Positions 37,893 through 48,906 of a DNA stretch of 64,000 nucleotides are shown here, piece by piece. The notes under the pieces were generated by a model. That model did not search any database, was not told the DNA's origin, and saw only the letters and a program-made list of their open reading frames with translations. Position 1 is the first letter of the stretch, and each line of letters opens with the position of its first letter. The position numbers were made by a program, and so were the translations under genes. The stretch spans positions 1-64,000 of the forward strand of contig NZ_QRHC01000003.1 in the NCBI RefSeq assembly GCF_003415655.1, given 5' to 3'. The stretch is from Vibrio maerlii. Lineage in GTDB: Bacteria > Pseudomonadota > Gammaproteobacteria > Enterobacterales > Vibrionaceae.

Positions 37893-38111
<219 letters not shown>

Positions 38112-38127
38112 TTCATATTTTCGAATG

Positions 38128-38167
38128 CACACAAAAAAACGAAGCCTAGGCTTCGTTTTTTTGTGTG
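38128..38167. terminator. Bidirectional terminator, perfect 40-bp palindrome
   Basis: The 40 bp from CACACAAAAAAACGAAGCCT onward are a perfect palindrome. Seven A residues and seven T residues flank a GC-richer core, so it can terminate transcription from infA and from clpA. Confidence 0.93.
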
Positions 38168-38194
38168 TTGAAAAAGTCAACAGTCTCCAAGGCC

Positions 38195-38240
38195 CTAGTT
38201 CCTAGACGCATTACTGCTACTAGGAACTAGATTTCTAGGG
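38195..38240. repeat. CTAG-type inverted repeat between infA and clpA
   Basis: CTAGTTCCTAG (38195-38205) and its exact complement (38220-38230) form an 11-bp stem, followed by a degenerate unit ending CTAG. It lies beyond the palindromic terminator, 16 bp from the clpA stop. Confidence 0.88.
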
Positions 38241-38255
38241 ACTAGCTTCTCGCTA

Positions 38256-40526
38256 TCAATGAAACGCCTCTTCTTTCGCGCCCATATATTCAAACTTAAG
38301 CTCTTCTTTCGCCAAGGTGACGCGAACCGTACCACCATCGACGAGTGAACCAAACAACAGCTCGTTCGCCAGAGGTTTCTTAAGCTGCTCTTGAATCACA
38401 CGGCCCATCGGACGCGCGCCCATAGCCTTGTCGTAGCCTTTGTTTGCTAACCAGTGGCGAGCATCCTCATCCACTTCTAAAGAGACGCCACGTGCATCAA
38501 GCTGGACTTGAAGCTCAACAATGAACTTATCCACCACTTGATGGATAACACCTTCATCAAGGCTGTTGAACCAGATAATATTATCAAGACGGTTACGGAA
38601 CTCAGGAGTAAACACCTTCTTGATTTCACCCATCGCGTCAGGCGTGTGATCTTGTTGGATCAGGCCGATCGATTTCTTCTCTGTTTCAGCTACACCAGCG
38701 TTGGTTGTCATAACCAGAATCACGTTACGGAAATCCGCTTTACGGCCGTTGTTGTCAGTCAGCGTACCATTATCCATCACTTGCAGAAGCAGGTTGAAGA
38801 TATCTGGGTGTGCTTTTTCGATCTCATCCAGCAATACAACAGAGTGAGGATGCTTGATTACCGCGTCTGTTAGCAGACCACCTTGGTCGTAACCCACATA
38901 ACCAGGAGGTGCACCAATCAAGCGGCTCACGGAGTGACGCTCACCGTATTCCGACATATCAAAGCGCAGCAGCTCAATACCCAGTAGTTTAGAGAGTTGA
39001 ACCGTTACCTCTGTTTTACCCACCCCTGTAGGGCCAGCAAATAGGAATGAACCAACTGGCTTGTTATCCGCACCAAGGCCAGCGCGTGTAAGCTTAATCG
39101 CTTCACTTAGTACATCGATGGCTTTGTTTTGACCGAACACCAGCATCTTCATCTTGTCGTCAAGATTCTGAAGAATATCTTTGTCTGAAGATGAAACCGA
39201 CTTCTCAGGGATGCGTGCCATCTTGGCCACCATCGCTTCGATATCAGCCACACCGACAGTTTTCTTACGTTTGCTTGCCGGAACAAGGCGACTCTTCGCG
39301 CCTGCTTCATCGATAACGTCAATCGCTTTATCAGGCAGGTGACGCTCATTGATGTATTTAGCAGAAAGCTCAACCGCAGCACGCAGTGCCTTGTTAGTAT
39401 AGCGAACTTCGTGGTGCGCTTCGTATTTCGGTTTTAGACCCATAAGGATCTTCGTGGTGTCATCCAGTGATGGTTCAACCACATCGATTTTTTGGAAACG
39501 ACGAGACAGAGCGCGCTCTTTCTCAAAGATATTCGAATATTCTTGGTATGTTGTCGAACCAATGCAGCGAAGCTTACCGCTACTGAGTAGAGGTTTGATA
39601 AGGTTGGCGGCATCAACCTGACCACCAGACGCAGCACCCGCACCAATGATGGTATGGATTTCGTCGATGAACAGAATCGCGTCGTCTTCTTTTTCAAGCT
39701 GCTTGAGAATGCTCTTGAATCGCTTCTCGAAATCACCACGGTATTTCGTGCCGGCGAGTAGCGAACCGATATCCAATGAGTAGATCACACTGTTTTGAAT
39801 CACCTCAGGCACCTGACCTTCAACAATTCTCCACGCTAGACCTTCAGCAATTGCGGTTTTACCCACACCCGCTTCACCCACTAGTAGAGGGTTGTTCTTG
39901 CGACGACGACACAAAACCTGAATCGTGCGCTCAAGCTCTTTATCACGGCCAATCAGTGGATCAATGTTGCCTTTCTTCGCAACGTCGTTTAGGTTAGTCG
40001 CAAAGCTATCTAGACGTTCCTCTGCAGGGATCTCTTCGCTGCCCTCACTCTGGAATGAGTTCGAGCTTGGCTCAGAGCTATCATCACTAGACGCTTTGGT
40101 AATACCGTGCGAAATGAAGTTCACCACGTCTAGGCGGCTAATGTCATTTTTCTTAAGTAGGTATGCAGCGTGAGACTCTTGTTCACTGAAAATCGCCACC
40201 AGTACATTGGCGCCGCTCACTTCACTACGCCCAGAAGACTGAACGTGGAATACTGCACGTTGAAGAACACGCTGGAAGCTCAGCGTCGGCTGAGTCTCGC
40301 GCGTTTCATCACTCTCTGGGATCAGTGGCGTCGTTTGGTCGATGAAAATATCCAGTTCTTGACGAATTGCTTCAAGATCAGCTCCGCATGCAACCAAGGC
40401 CTCTCGAGCTGAATCGTTATCGATTAAGGCTAACAGGAGGTGCTCAACGGTCATAAACTCATGTCGTTTGTCTCGGGCACGAGCAAATGCACCGTTCAGA
40501 CTCGACTCTAACTCTTTATTCAGCAT
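38256..40526 (-). CDS. clpA: ATP-dependent Clp protease ATPase subunit ClpA
   Basis: ClpA unfolds substrates and feeds them to ClpP. The 756-residue product has the N-terminal Clp repeat domain ([20 protein letters not shown] onward) that binds ClpS. The first AAA domain has Walker [10 protein letters not shown] (about residue 213) and Walker B LFIDEIHT. The second has GPTGVGKTE (about 494) and [11 protein letters not shown]. The IGL-type loop IGLIQQDH docks onto ClpP. Length and domain order match E. coli ClpA. clpS lies 83 bp upstream on the same strand. Nearby aat and bpt generate its N-degron substrates. Confidence 0.97.
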   Translation of the reverse strand: MLNKELESSLNGAFARARDKRHEFMTVEHLLLALIDNDSAREALVACGADLEAIRQELDIFIDQTTPLIPESDETRETQPTLSFQRVLQRAVFHVQSSGRSEVSGANVLVAIFSEQESHAAYLLKKNDISRLDVVNFISHGITKASSDDSSEPSSNSFQSEGSEEIPAEERLDSFATNLNDVAKKGNIDPLIGRDKELERTIQVLCRRRKNNPLLVGEAGVGKTAIAEGLAWRIVEGQVPEVIQNSVIYSLDIGSLLAGTKYRGDFEKRFKSILKQLEKEDDAILFIDEIHTIIGAGAASGGQVDAANLIKPLLSSGKLRCIGSTTYQEYSNIFEKERALSRRFQKIDVVEPSLDDTTKILMGLKPKYEAHHEVRYTNKALRAAVELSAKYINERHLPDKAIDVIDEAGAKSRLVPASKRKKTVGVADIEAMVAKMARIPEKSVSSSDKDILQNLDDKMKMLVFGQNKAIDVLSEAIKLTRAGLGADNKPVGSFLFAGPTGVGKTEVTVQLSKLLGIELLRFDMSEYGERHSVSRLIGAPPGYVGYDQGGLLTDAVIKHPHSVVLLDEIEKAHPDIFNLLLQVMDNGTLTDNNGRKADFRNVILVMTTNAGVAETEKKSIGLIQQDHTPDAMGEIKKVFTPEFRNRLDNIIWFNSLDEGVIHQVVDKFIVELQVQLDARGVSLEVDEDARHWLANKGYDKAMGARPMGRVIQEQLKKPLANELLFGSLVDGGTVRVTLAKEELKFEYMGAKEEAFH

Positions 40527-40609
40527 AATTACCTCCTTGGTAAAACAACTCGCCCACTATTAAATTGATCACTATTGCTAGTGTAATAGCGCTTTATCGC
40601 TCGATTAGA

Positions 40610-40930
40610 TCAAGCTTGCTCCATCGTGCATAGCAGCGGATGCTCATTTTCTTTCGAATACATACTAACTTGAGCCACTTTCGTTTCCGCTACTTCTGCT
40701 GTATAAGTCCCGCAGACCGCTTTGCCTTCGTAGTGAACCTGTAACATGGTTTGTGTTGCTTTATCGGCATCCATAGAGAAAAAGCGCTCTAAGATTTCGA
40801 TAACGAAGTCCATCGGTGTGTAGTCGTCATTATTTAATACGACGTTATACAGTGAAGGAGGCTTAACGCCGGTTTCTTCTCTCTCCAGTAGATCTGAGTC
40901 TGGAGTTACCCATTCAAATTGCTTGCCCAT
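40610..40930 (-). CDS. clpS: ClpA adaptor protein ClpS
   Basis: ClpS binds substrates with N-terminal Leu, Phe, Tyr or Trp and delivers them to ClpAP. The 106-residue product has the N-degron-binding [20 protein letters not shown] (about residues 28-47) and [19 protein letters not shown] (about 66-84), both family hallmarks. It is followed by clpA and is divergent from cspD, the E. coli arrangement. Confidence 0.96.
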   Translation of the reverse strand: MGKQFEWVTPDSDLLEREETGVKPPSLYNVVLNNDDYTPMDFVIEILERFFSMDADKATQTMLQVHYEGKAVCGTYTAEVAETKVAQVSMYSKENEHPLLCTMEQA

Positions 40931-41455
40931 GACGCCCAGTTATTTCATTAGATTCTGCATGGATTTTACCTTTTTTCACCGATTAACTCACTTGTTTCTT
41001 AATCGATTTGCAAACCTGCCGAGCAAAAATAAAAGGCTTACTTAGAGACTAATTCAGCATTGTCGTTGCTGCAAATAAAACCTTATGTAAGTCTCGATTA
41101 AATAAAACGATTGGTGATTTTTTGCCCGACTTTGGTATTCCTTTGTTATCCAAGAAGTTTCACATTACAAAGTTACTGTAATGTAATCATCTCAAATTTG
41201 ATTTGTATGTAAAAATGTTAATCTTAAACGCATTTTATTGTTGACTGTTACTTATCATTGACTACATTGGAAATCGAGTGCTTAAAAAATTAGCGATTTT
41301 GGTTCGCTATGCACTTGTTGTTCTTCCGAGCTTTTTGACACAACCTCTGTTTCAGAACCACACTGTTTTAGAAACGGTCTTATTGTTGAAGTCACTAGCA
41401 TGTTCGGTGGTAAACGGTTTTAGAAACATCAGTAAATGCATGAAGGATGTATAGC
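40931..41455. promoter_or_regulatory. Divergent clpS/cspD promoter and cspD leader region
   Basis: This 525-bp AT-rich gap has no gene. In the cspD-proximal part the 11-mer GTTTTAGAAAC occurs at 41365-41375 and 41417-41427, with a related GTTTCAGAAC at 41349-41358. These may be leader structures or operator copies. The cspD start has GAAGG at 41442-41446. Confidence 0.5.
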
Positions 41456-41677
41456 ATGGCTACAGGTACAGTAAAATGGTTTAACAATGCCAAGGGATTT
41501 GGTTTTATTTGCCCAGAAGGCGAAGATGGTGACATTTTCGCGCACTACTCCACCATTCAAATGGACGGTTATAGAACACTGAAAGCGGGCCAGCAGGTCT
41601 CATATGAAGTAGAACAAGGGCCAAAGGGTTATCACGCTAGCGAAGTTGTTCCTATGGAAGCCCAACAAGCAAAGTAG
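41456..41677 (+). CDS. cspD: Cold-shock-like protein CspD
   Basis: CspD is a cold-shock-domain protein which in E. coli binds single-stranded DNA, inhibits replication and is induced in stationary phase rather than by cold. The 73-residue product has GTVKWFNNAKGFGFICPEGE and DIFAHYSTI, the two RNP-like motifs. The extended C-terminus and the clpS-clpA linkage identify CspD rather than CspA. The ATG at 41456 is favoured because GAAGG sits 9 nt upstream; another ATG three codons earlier lies too close to it. Confidence 0.93.
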   Translation: MATGTVKWFNNAKGFGFICPEGEDGDIFAHYSTIQMDGYRTLKAGQQVSYEVEQGPKGYHASEVVPMEAQQAK

Positions 41678-41715
41678 CCATCAAATCATTTCTTGATTGA
41701 CGAACGATAGACATA

Positions 41716-41741
41716 AAAAAACCGCCTGATGGCGGTTTTTT
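41716..41741. terminator. Bidirectional rho-independent terminator cspD/icd
   Basis: A stem of CCGCC/GGCGG extended by A:T pairs around a TGAT loop, with A and T tracts, lies between the convergent cspD and icd stops. Confidence 0.88.
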
Positions 41742-41763
41742 GATTTTAATGAGTCAACACAAT

Positions 41764-44361
<2,598 letters not shown>

Positions 44362-45051
44362 ATGTCCACTCGCTCTCGCCACACCTCCTCCCGAGAAAAA
44401 ACCGCACCAAAGGGCGGTCGTTTTAAACATGGAGCCAAAGGTCGAAGCAGCAGTAAGCACCGAGCTAAACCGCGTAACAGTAACGTCGACAAGCCACGCA
44501 TCGCCCCAGAAGACCGCAAGGTTATTATTTTTAACAAGCCTTTCGATGTGTTGAGCCAGTTTACCGATGGCGATGGCCGTCAAACCCTAGCGGATTTTAT
44601 CCCAGTAAAAGATGTGTATGCCGCGGGTCGTTTAGATCGAGATAGCGAAGGCTTAATGATCCTCACCAATGACGGCATCTTGCAGGCAAAACTCACTCAG
44701 CCAAACTCAAAGTCACCAAAGACGTATTGGGTTCAAGTGGAAGGTGCACCTACAAAGAGTGATTTAGATAAGCTACGAAAAGGTGTCGAATTAAAAGATG
44801 GCATGACACTGCCAGCGACGGTTGAAATCATGTCTGAACCGACACTTTGGGAGCGTAACCCACCCGTTCGGTTTAGAGCCGCGATCCCAACAACTTGGCT
44901 GTCGATCACGATCATTGAGGGCAGAAACCGACAAGTTCGACGCATGACAGCGAATATTGGCTTCCCTACTCTACGTCTAGTAAGAGCCCAAATGGGTAAG
45001 GTTGTATTGGGCGATTTAGGGCTTGGGGAATGGAAGGAGATAGAGTTGTAG
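44362..45051 (+). CDS. rluE: 23S rRNA pseudouridine(2457) synthase RluE
   Basis: RluE converts uridine 2457 of 23S rRNA to pseudouridine. The product from 44362 has 229 residues, with a very basic N-terminal extension (about residues 1-45). The RsuA/RluE-type catalytic core has the active Asp in [19 protein letters not shown] (about 90-108), and the family C-terminal [22 protein letters not shown]. The start is the ATG at 44362 with AAGG upstream; a TTG 27 codons earlier is less likely. The icd linkage is the same as in E. coli. Confidence 0.92.
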   Translation: MSTRSRHTSSREKTAPKGGRFKHGAKGRSSSKHRAKPRNSNVDKPRIAPEDRKVIIFNKPFDVLSQFTDGDGRQTLADFIPVKDVYAAGRLDRDSEGLMILTNDGILQAKLTQPNSKSPKTYWVQVEGAPTKSDLDKLRKGVELKDGMTLPATVEIMSEPTLWERNPPVRFRAAIPTTWLSITIIEGRNRQVRRMTANIGFPTLRLVRAQMGKVVLGDLGLGEWKEIEL

Positions 45052-45127
45052 ATCCTAGATCCTAGATCCTAGATCCTAGATCCTAGAAAAATATCTAGGA
45101 ACTAGGGTCTTAATTCACTAGGGACTA
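45051..45127. repeat. CTAG-type tandem and inverted repeats after rluE
   Basis: Five perfect copies of the 7-bp unit GATCCTA run from 45051 to 45085, beginning on the last base of the rluE stop codon. They are followed by TATCTAGGAACTAGGGT and CACTAGGGACTAAG units, which pair with the CCTAG units. The region lies between convergent rluE and the DUF2057 gene. Confidence 0.9.
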
Positions 45128-45132
45128 AGAAA

Positions 45133-45837
45133 CTATTCTTGATCAATCATCCACTTACGGAACTCTTTACGTTCTGCTTTAGATGCTTTTAGGTACCAAG
45201 CTTTAAGCTGTTCAACCGTTTGAACTTCCGGTAGCTGAACTGGTTGTGCTTGTGTTTGAGCTGCCTCAGAAACGTTAGCAACATTCACTTCATTGCTGGC
45301 AGTAGTAGTTGCAGCTACGGCCGTTGAAGTAGTGGCAATCACAATCGCTTCAGCAGGCTTGTCAGCAAGAACGCCATCTTTAAAGTAGATCGCCTTTTCT
45401 TCATTGTACTGAGCGACTTGGTCATCCATACCTAAAAACGGCAGGAAACCACCTTTGTTTGAGATCACATCTTGTTCGTGCTTAAGTTTCACATCGTCCT
45501 GAATAACTTTCCAATCAGGAGCACCAGCACGAAACGTTTTTTCAGCTTCCATCTTACTGCGCGCTTGTGGGTGTTTAACCTCAATATCATCACCAGACAC
45601 ATCGAAAGTCAAAACGTAAGGTTCAGAAGTAAACACACCACTATTACCAAATGCCTTTTCCATACGAACAACAACTTGGTTGTAACCATCATTGATCTCA
45701 TTCTTACCAATTTTGGTTTGAGACTCTTGTCCGTTGATAAATAGAATCGAAACACCTTTTTGTGGTGTCAGTGTTGCGGCACTTGCGCTGCCCATTGCAG
45801 CAGCAAGCAGACCTAAAGCTAACCATGCTTTCTTCAT
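45133..45837 (-). CDS. DUF2057 (UPF0319) periplasmic protein
   Basis: This 234-residue protein has a signal peptide (MKKAWLALGLLAAAMGSASA, cleavage likely after Ala20). A DUF2057 domain follows with VSILFINGQE and NQVVVRMEKAFG. A low-complexity Ala/Thr/Val linker is seen at about residues 165-195, and a basic amphipathic C-terminus (KAERKEFRKWMIDQE) ends the protein. E. coli YccT, a relative, lowers curli production, but function in Vibrio is unknown. An alternative start four codons upstream (45849) is possible. A CTAG repeat lies just past the stop. Confidence 0.8.
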   Translation of the reverse strand: MKKAWLALGLLAAAMGSASAATLTPQKGVSILFINGQESQTKIGKNEINDGYNQVVVRMEKAFGNSGVFTSEPYVLTFDVSGDDIEVKHPQARSKMEAEKTFRAGAPDWKVIQDDVKLKHEQDVISNKGGFLPFLGMDDQVAQYNEEKAIYFKDGVLADKPAEAIVIATTSTAVAATTTASNEVNVANVSEAAQTQAQPVQLPEVQTVEQLKAWYLKASKAERKEFRKWMIDQE

Positions 45838-45891
45838 TGTTGTTCTCATCCAGAATCTAATAAAACAATCTAAAATATTCTTTATCCTAAC

Positions 45892-45919
45892 AAAAAAGCC
45901 ACCCGAAGGTGGCTTTTTT
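45892..45919 (-). terminator. Rho-independent terminator of the first porin gene
   Basis: A 12-bp stem (AAAAAAGCCACC / GGTGGCTTTTTT) with a CGAA loop lies 25 bp beyond the porin stop. Confidence 0.92.
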
Positions 45920-45944
45920 ATCTAAAAATTGACTAAGAAGTCAA

Positions 45945-46943
45945 TTAGAATTCAGCTTTAGCACCGATTGCGAATGCTAGGTCAGAACCGCTTTGGTCGT
46001 CACCACCAACTTCTGCATAAACAGTTGTGTTTGGAGCGATGCCGTAACCTGCGTTTACGAACCAGTTGTCTTGCTCTGTGTACTCTTGACCATTTTCAGT
46101 TTTACCTGCTAGGTCGTGAGAACCAATAGAGTAACCTGCAGAGAATGTCCAAAGGTCCATGTAGTAATCAGCAGCGAATGCAATAGTATCAGTGTTGAAA
46201 TCTTTACCAGTTGCGTTTTGGAAATCAGCATCTGTTACGTAATAAGCTGCTGCAAGGTTAAGGTTCTCAATGCCGCCAAAGCGAGCTTCTAGACCGTAAA
46301 CACTGTCATCTACGTTACCACCAACAGCTACTGGAGCTGCAGTTTCACCAAGACCGAAGAATGCAGTGAAGTCAAAATCAGCTACGCGCAGACCTAGTTT
46401 ACCATCGATGTATGCATCTTGGTTATCAGCAATAGATTCACCATCTGAATCAACTTTTTGTTGGATTAGGCCAAGTGTACCGTAGAACATGCCAGTGTCG
46501 ATGTCGTAGCGAACACCTTCGTCACCACACATTGCCATGTTTGTATCGAAGAAAGAAGAGATACCGTATTGGTAGTCAGAACCGATACCTGCATCATCAA
46601 GTGCAGTACATAGACGACCGAACTTGATAGAACCGTAGGACTGAGAGTATAGCGCTACGTAAGTATCACCGTTCTTAGTTACGTCAGCGTTAGAGTACTC
46701 AGAACCGTCAAACTCCCAGTAAGCACCTGCTGTGAATTCGTCATTGATCATATAGCGAACGTCAAAGCCGAAGTCTGCGTCTTGAATCTCTTGTTGGAAA
46801 GAGCTACGAGTCGTTTCGTTCTTGTAAACTACTTCGATGTCACCATGTAGACCAACAGTTACGCCATCTTGGTTGAAGATTTCAACAGCTTGCGCTGATG
46901 TAGCTGCAGTAACAACTGCTAGAGCTAGTAAAGTCTTTTTCAT
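45945..46943 (-). CDS. Outer-membrane porin, paralogue A
   Basis: This 332-residue general porin has a signal peptide (MKKTLLALAVVTAATSAQA, cleavage after Ala19). Alternating beta-strand residues fill the rest, with a conserved YGSIKFGRLCTA region, and the C-terminal Phe that marks BAM-assembled outer-membrane proteins (AIGAKAEF). It resembles OmpU/gram-negative type porins that form trimeric diffusion channels. The first 60 or so mature residues and the last 12 are nearly identical to the adjacent paralogue, while the middle loops differ. Two cysteines (in GRLCTA and MAMCGDE) may form a disulphide in the extracellular loop region; the paralogue has them too. Confidence 0.9.
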   Translation of the reverse strand: MKKTLLALAVVTAATSAQAVEIFNQDGVTVGLHGDIEVVYKNETTRSSFQQEIQDADFGFDVRYMINDEFTAGAYWEFDGSEYSNADVTKNGDTYVALYSQSYGSIKFGRLCTALDDAGIGSDYQYGISSFFDTNMAMCGDEGVRYDIDTGMFYGTLGLIQQKVDSDGESIADNQDAYIDGKLGLRVADFDFTAFFGLGETAAPVAVGGNVDDSVYGLEARFGGIENLNLAAAYYVTDADFQNATGKDFNTDTIAFAADYYMDLWTFSAGYSIGSHDLAGKTENGQEYTEQDNWFVNAGYGIAPNTTVYAEVGGDDQSGSDLAFAIGAKAEF

Positions 46944-47020
46944 AATAATCCACTGCCTTTTCTTAGAGTTGGAGATCCTTGTCCGGTCCCCTTATTTATT
47001 TTTCGCTATCGAAGACACAT

Positions 47021-47032
47021 GTAAACGTTTCC
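47021..47032 (-). promoter_or_regulatory. LacI-type operator-like palindrome before porin A
   Basis: GTAAACGTTTCC is a near-perfect palindrome centred on AACGTT, 78 bp from the porin A start. A matching site lies at the same place before porin B. The pattern resembles operators of LacI-family sugar regulators; the regulator is not known. Confidence 0.5.
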
Positions 47033-47406
47033 GTTTGAATCTCCGTCAACAAATTTCGAATGCATCATTGCAGAAGATCTTTTTCACTGTCAAACAATGT
47101 AAATTTTCATCGCCAAATGAAAATACTCAAAAAAAACAACAACTTAAGAAATAGGTGAGCAAAACTAAGGCGATTTACCAAAAAGATAAAACACCAAAAT
47201 AAATAAAAAATTCAGACAAAAATACCATAAAACTGAATATTATTGATTATTAATAATTTAAAAAGGTCAGATTACAGAGGAACATCTTAGAAATTGACTT
47301 GGATGGTAAAAAATGAAAAGTTCACTTTTTTTTTGTGATTTCGCTCAGACTTTCTACTTAATGAAACAAAAAATCGAGTTTAACGAGGGGATTGTTGTTA
47401 TTGATA

Positions 47407-47431
47407 AAGTCGCCCAAAGGCTGGGCGACTT
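47407..47431 (-). terminator. Rho-independent terminator of the second porin gene
   Basis: A 10-bp stem (AAGTCGCCCA / TGGGCGACTT) with a 5-nt loop lies 23 bp beyond the porin B stop. Confidence 0.88.
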
Positions 47432-47453
47432 ATTTAACTAATCAATATTTAGA

Positions 47454-48392
47454 TTAGAATTCAGCTTTAGCACCGATTGCGAATGCTAGGTCAGAATCGT
47501 CTTGGTCGTCACCACCAAGCTCTGCGTATACTTTAGTATTTGGAGCAATACCGTAACCAGTGTTTAGGTACCAGCTGTCTTTATCAAGAGCGCTAACGTC
47601 GTGGTCAGAAGTTGAGTAACCTGCAGCAAAACTCCATAGACCCATAGTGTAATCAGCAGAAACAGCGATAGTGTCGTTGTTTGCGTTATTGAAGTTGTCT
47701 TTATCTGCATTGTAGTAAGCAAGCGCTAGGTTCACATTCTCGATACCACCAAAGCGACCTTCAAAGCCCATTACAACATCTTTAGCAGCGTTATCAGCAG
47801 AGCCGTAGAAAGCTGTGAAGTCAAAATCTGCTACACGGTAACCGATTTTACCATCGTAGTACGTGTCATCGCTTGCATTAACGTTTTTGCCATCAGAATC
47901 AACTTTATCTTGAATCATACCAGCAGTTACGTAGAAAGAACCGTTGTCGTAATCGTAACGAACAGCTTCATCGTCACAAGGAGAGTAGTTAGTGTCGAAG
48001 AAAGATGAGATACCGTATTGGTAATCCGAGCCGATACCCGCATCATCGATCGCAGTACATAGACGACCAAACTTGATAGAGCCGTAAGTTTGAGAATATA
48101 GCGCTACGAATTGGTCGCCGTTTTTAGTGTCAACTGCGTTAGTGTGCTTAGAACCGTCAAACTCCCAGTATGCGCCCACAGTGAACTCGTCGTTGATCAT
48201 GTAACGAGTGTCAAAACCAAAGTCTGCGTCTTGGATTTCTTGTTGGAAAGAGCTACGAGTCGTTTCGTTTTTGTAAACAACTTCGATGTCACCGTGTAGA
48301 CCAACGGTTACGCCGTCTTGGTTAAAAATTTCAACTGCTTGTGCAGATGTAGCTGCAGTTACAACTGCTAGAGCTAATAGAGTCTTTTTCAT
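47454..48392 (-). CDS. Outer-membrane porin, paralogue B
   Basis: This 312-residue porin is a paralogue of the gene at 45945-46943. Both genes share the same signal peptide and first mature residues (VEIFNQDGVTVGLHGDIEVV) and the same C-terminal Phe-ended strand. The loop-coding middle is shorter by about 20 residues and diverged. The start at 48392 is the signal-peptide Met; the longer reading would add 22 non-homologous residues. It lies upstream of porin A in the same orientation, with its own terminator, so the two are separately transcribed. Conservation at both ends with variable loops is typical of porins under phage or immune selection. Confidence 0.9.
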   Translation of the reverse strand: MKKTLLALAVVTAATSAQAVEIFNQDGVTVGLHGDIEVVYKNETTRSSFQQEIQDADFGFDTRYMINDEFTVGAYWEFDGSKHTNAVDTKNGDQFVALYSQTYGSIKFGRLCTAIDDAGIGSDYQYGISSFFDTNYSPCDDEAVRYDYDNGSFYVTAGMIQDKVDSDGKNVNASDDTYYDGKIGYRVADFDFTAFYGSADNAAKDVVMGFEGRFGGIENVNLALAYYNADKDNFNNANNDTIAVSADYTMGLWSFAAGYSTSDHDVSALDKDSWYLNTGYGIAPNTKVYAELGGDDQDDSDLAFAIGAKAEF

Positions 48393-48906
48393 AGTAAATC
48401 CACTGCCTTTTCTAAGATGGGAATTCCTTATCCGGTTCCCTTTTATTTTTTGTTGCAAGAATGTAAACGTTACCGCTTTGCATCCCTGCCTTTAAATTTC
48501 GGAGTTAAGATTGCAAAAGTTCCTCCCGACTGTCAATGACATAAAAATGACTAAAAAAATAATTCTAAAAAACATAAAAACACTGCAAAAACAATAAGTT
48601 AATTATAAATAAAACAAACGAATTATAATAAAGTGTGATCTTGAGTTCGATTTACAATAAGCTAATTAAATAGAAACAATCAGCATAAACAGTAGATTAC
48701 CGCGCCATTTATTAGAATAAAACTCACACAAAAGACACTTAAACAACTTTTTAGCAATAAATACCGTAAAATTACTCGCTTAGATTAGTTCCTTTTATTT
48801 ATGTGACTTTGATCTAACTTAGTAGTGAAAAGTGACTAGTTTTTGTTCTTCAATCATTTACCAGTACTTTGTGCTACTATGTGCGCCTCGTTAAGTAGGT
48901 CACAAA
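48393..48906. promoter_or_regulatory. Divergent porin B / dinG promoter region
   Basis: This 514-bp AT-rich gap has no gene. It holds the conserved porin leader next to 48392, the operator-like palindrome at 48463-48474, and a CRP-like half site (TGTGACTTTGATCTAA near 48802) that could serve dinG or the porin. Nothing else was recognised. Confidence 0.5.
48463..48474 (-). promoter_or_regulatory. LacI-type operator-like palindrome before porin B
   Basis: GTAAACGTTACC is a perfect-centred palindrome (AACGTT core) 71 bp from the porin B start. It corresponds to 47021-47032 before porin A; the shared block is ATGTAAACGTT followed by CCG after one variable base. Confidence 0.5.

Larger units (their letters stand above)
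46944..47453. promoter_or_regulatory. Leader and promoter region of porin A
   Basis: This 510-bp AT-rich gap has no credible gene. The first 40 bp upstream of the porin ATG match the leader of the downstream paralogue (AAAAGGCAGTGGAT next to the ATG and a CCGGAC/CCGGAT block), so the duplication includes the 5' UTR. A palindromic operator-like site is at 47021-47032. The terminator of porin B is at 47407-47431. Confidence 0.65.

Noticed and set aside
47409..47431. DnaA- or origin-like element near the porins
   Set aside because: The palindrome is a normal intrinsic terminator and has no DnaA-box consensus.
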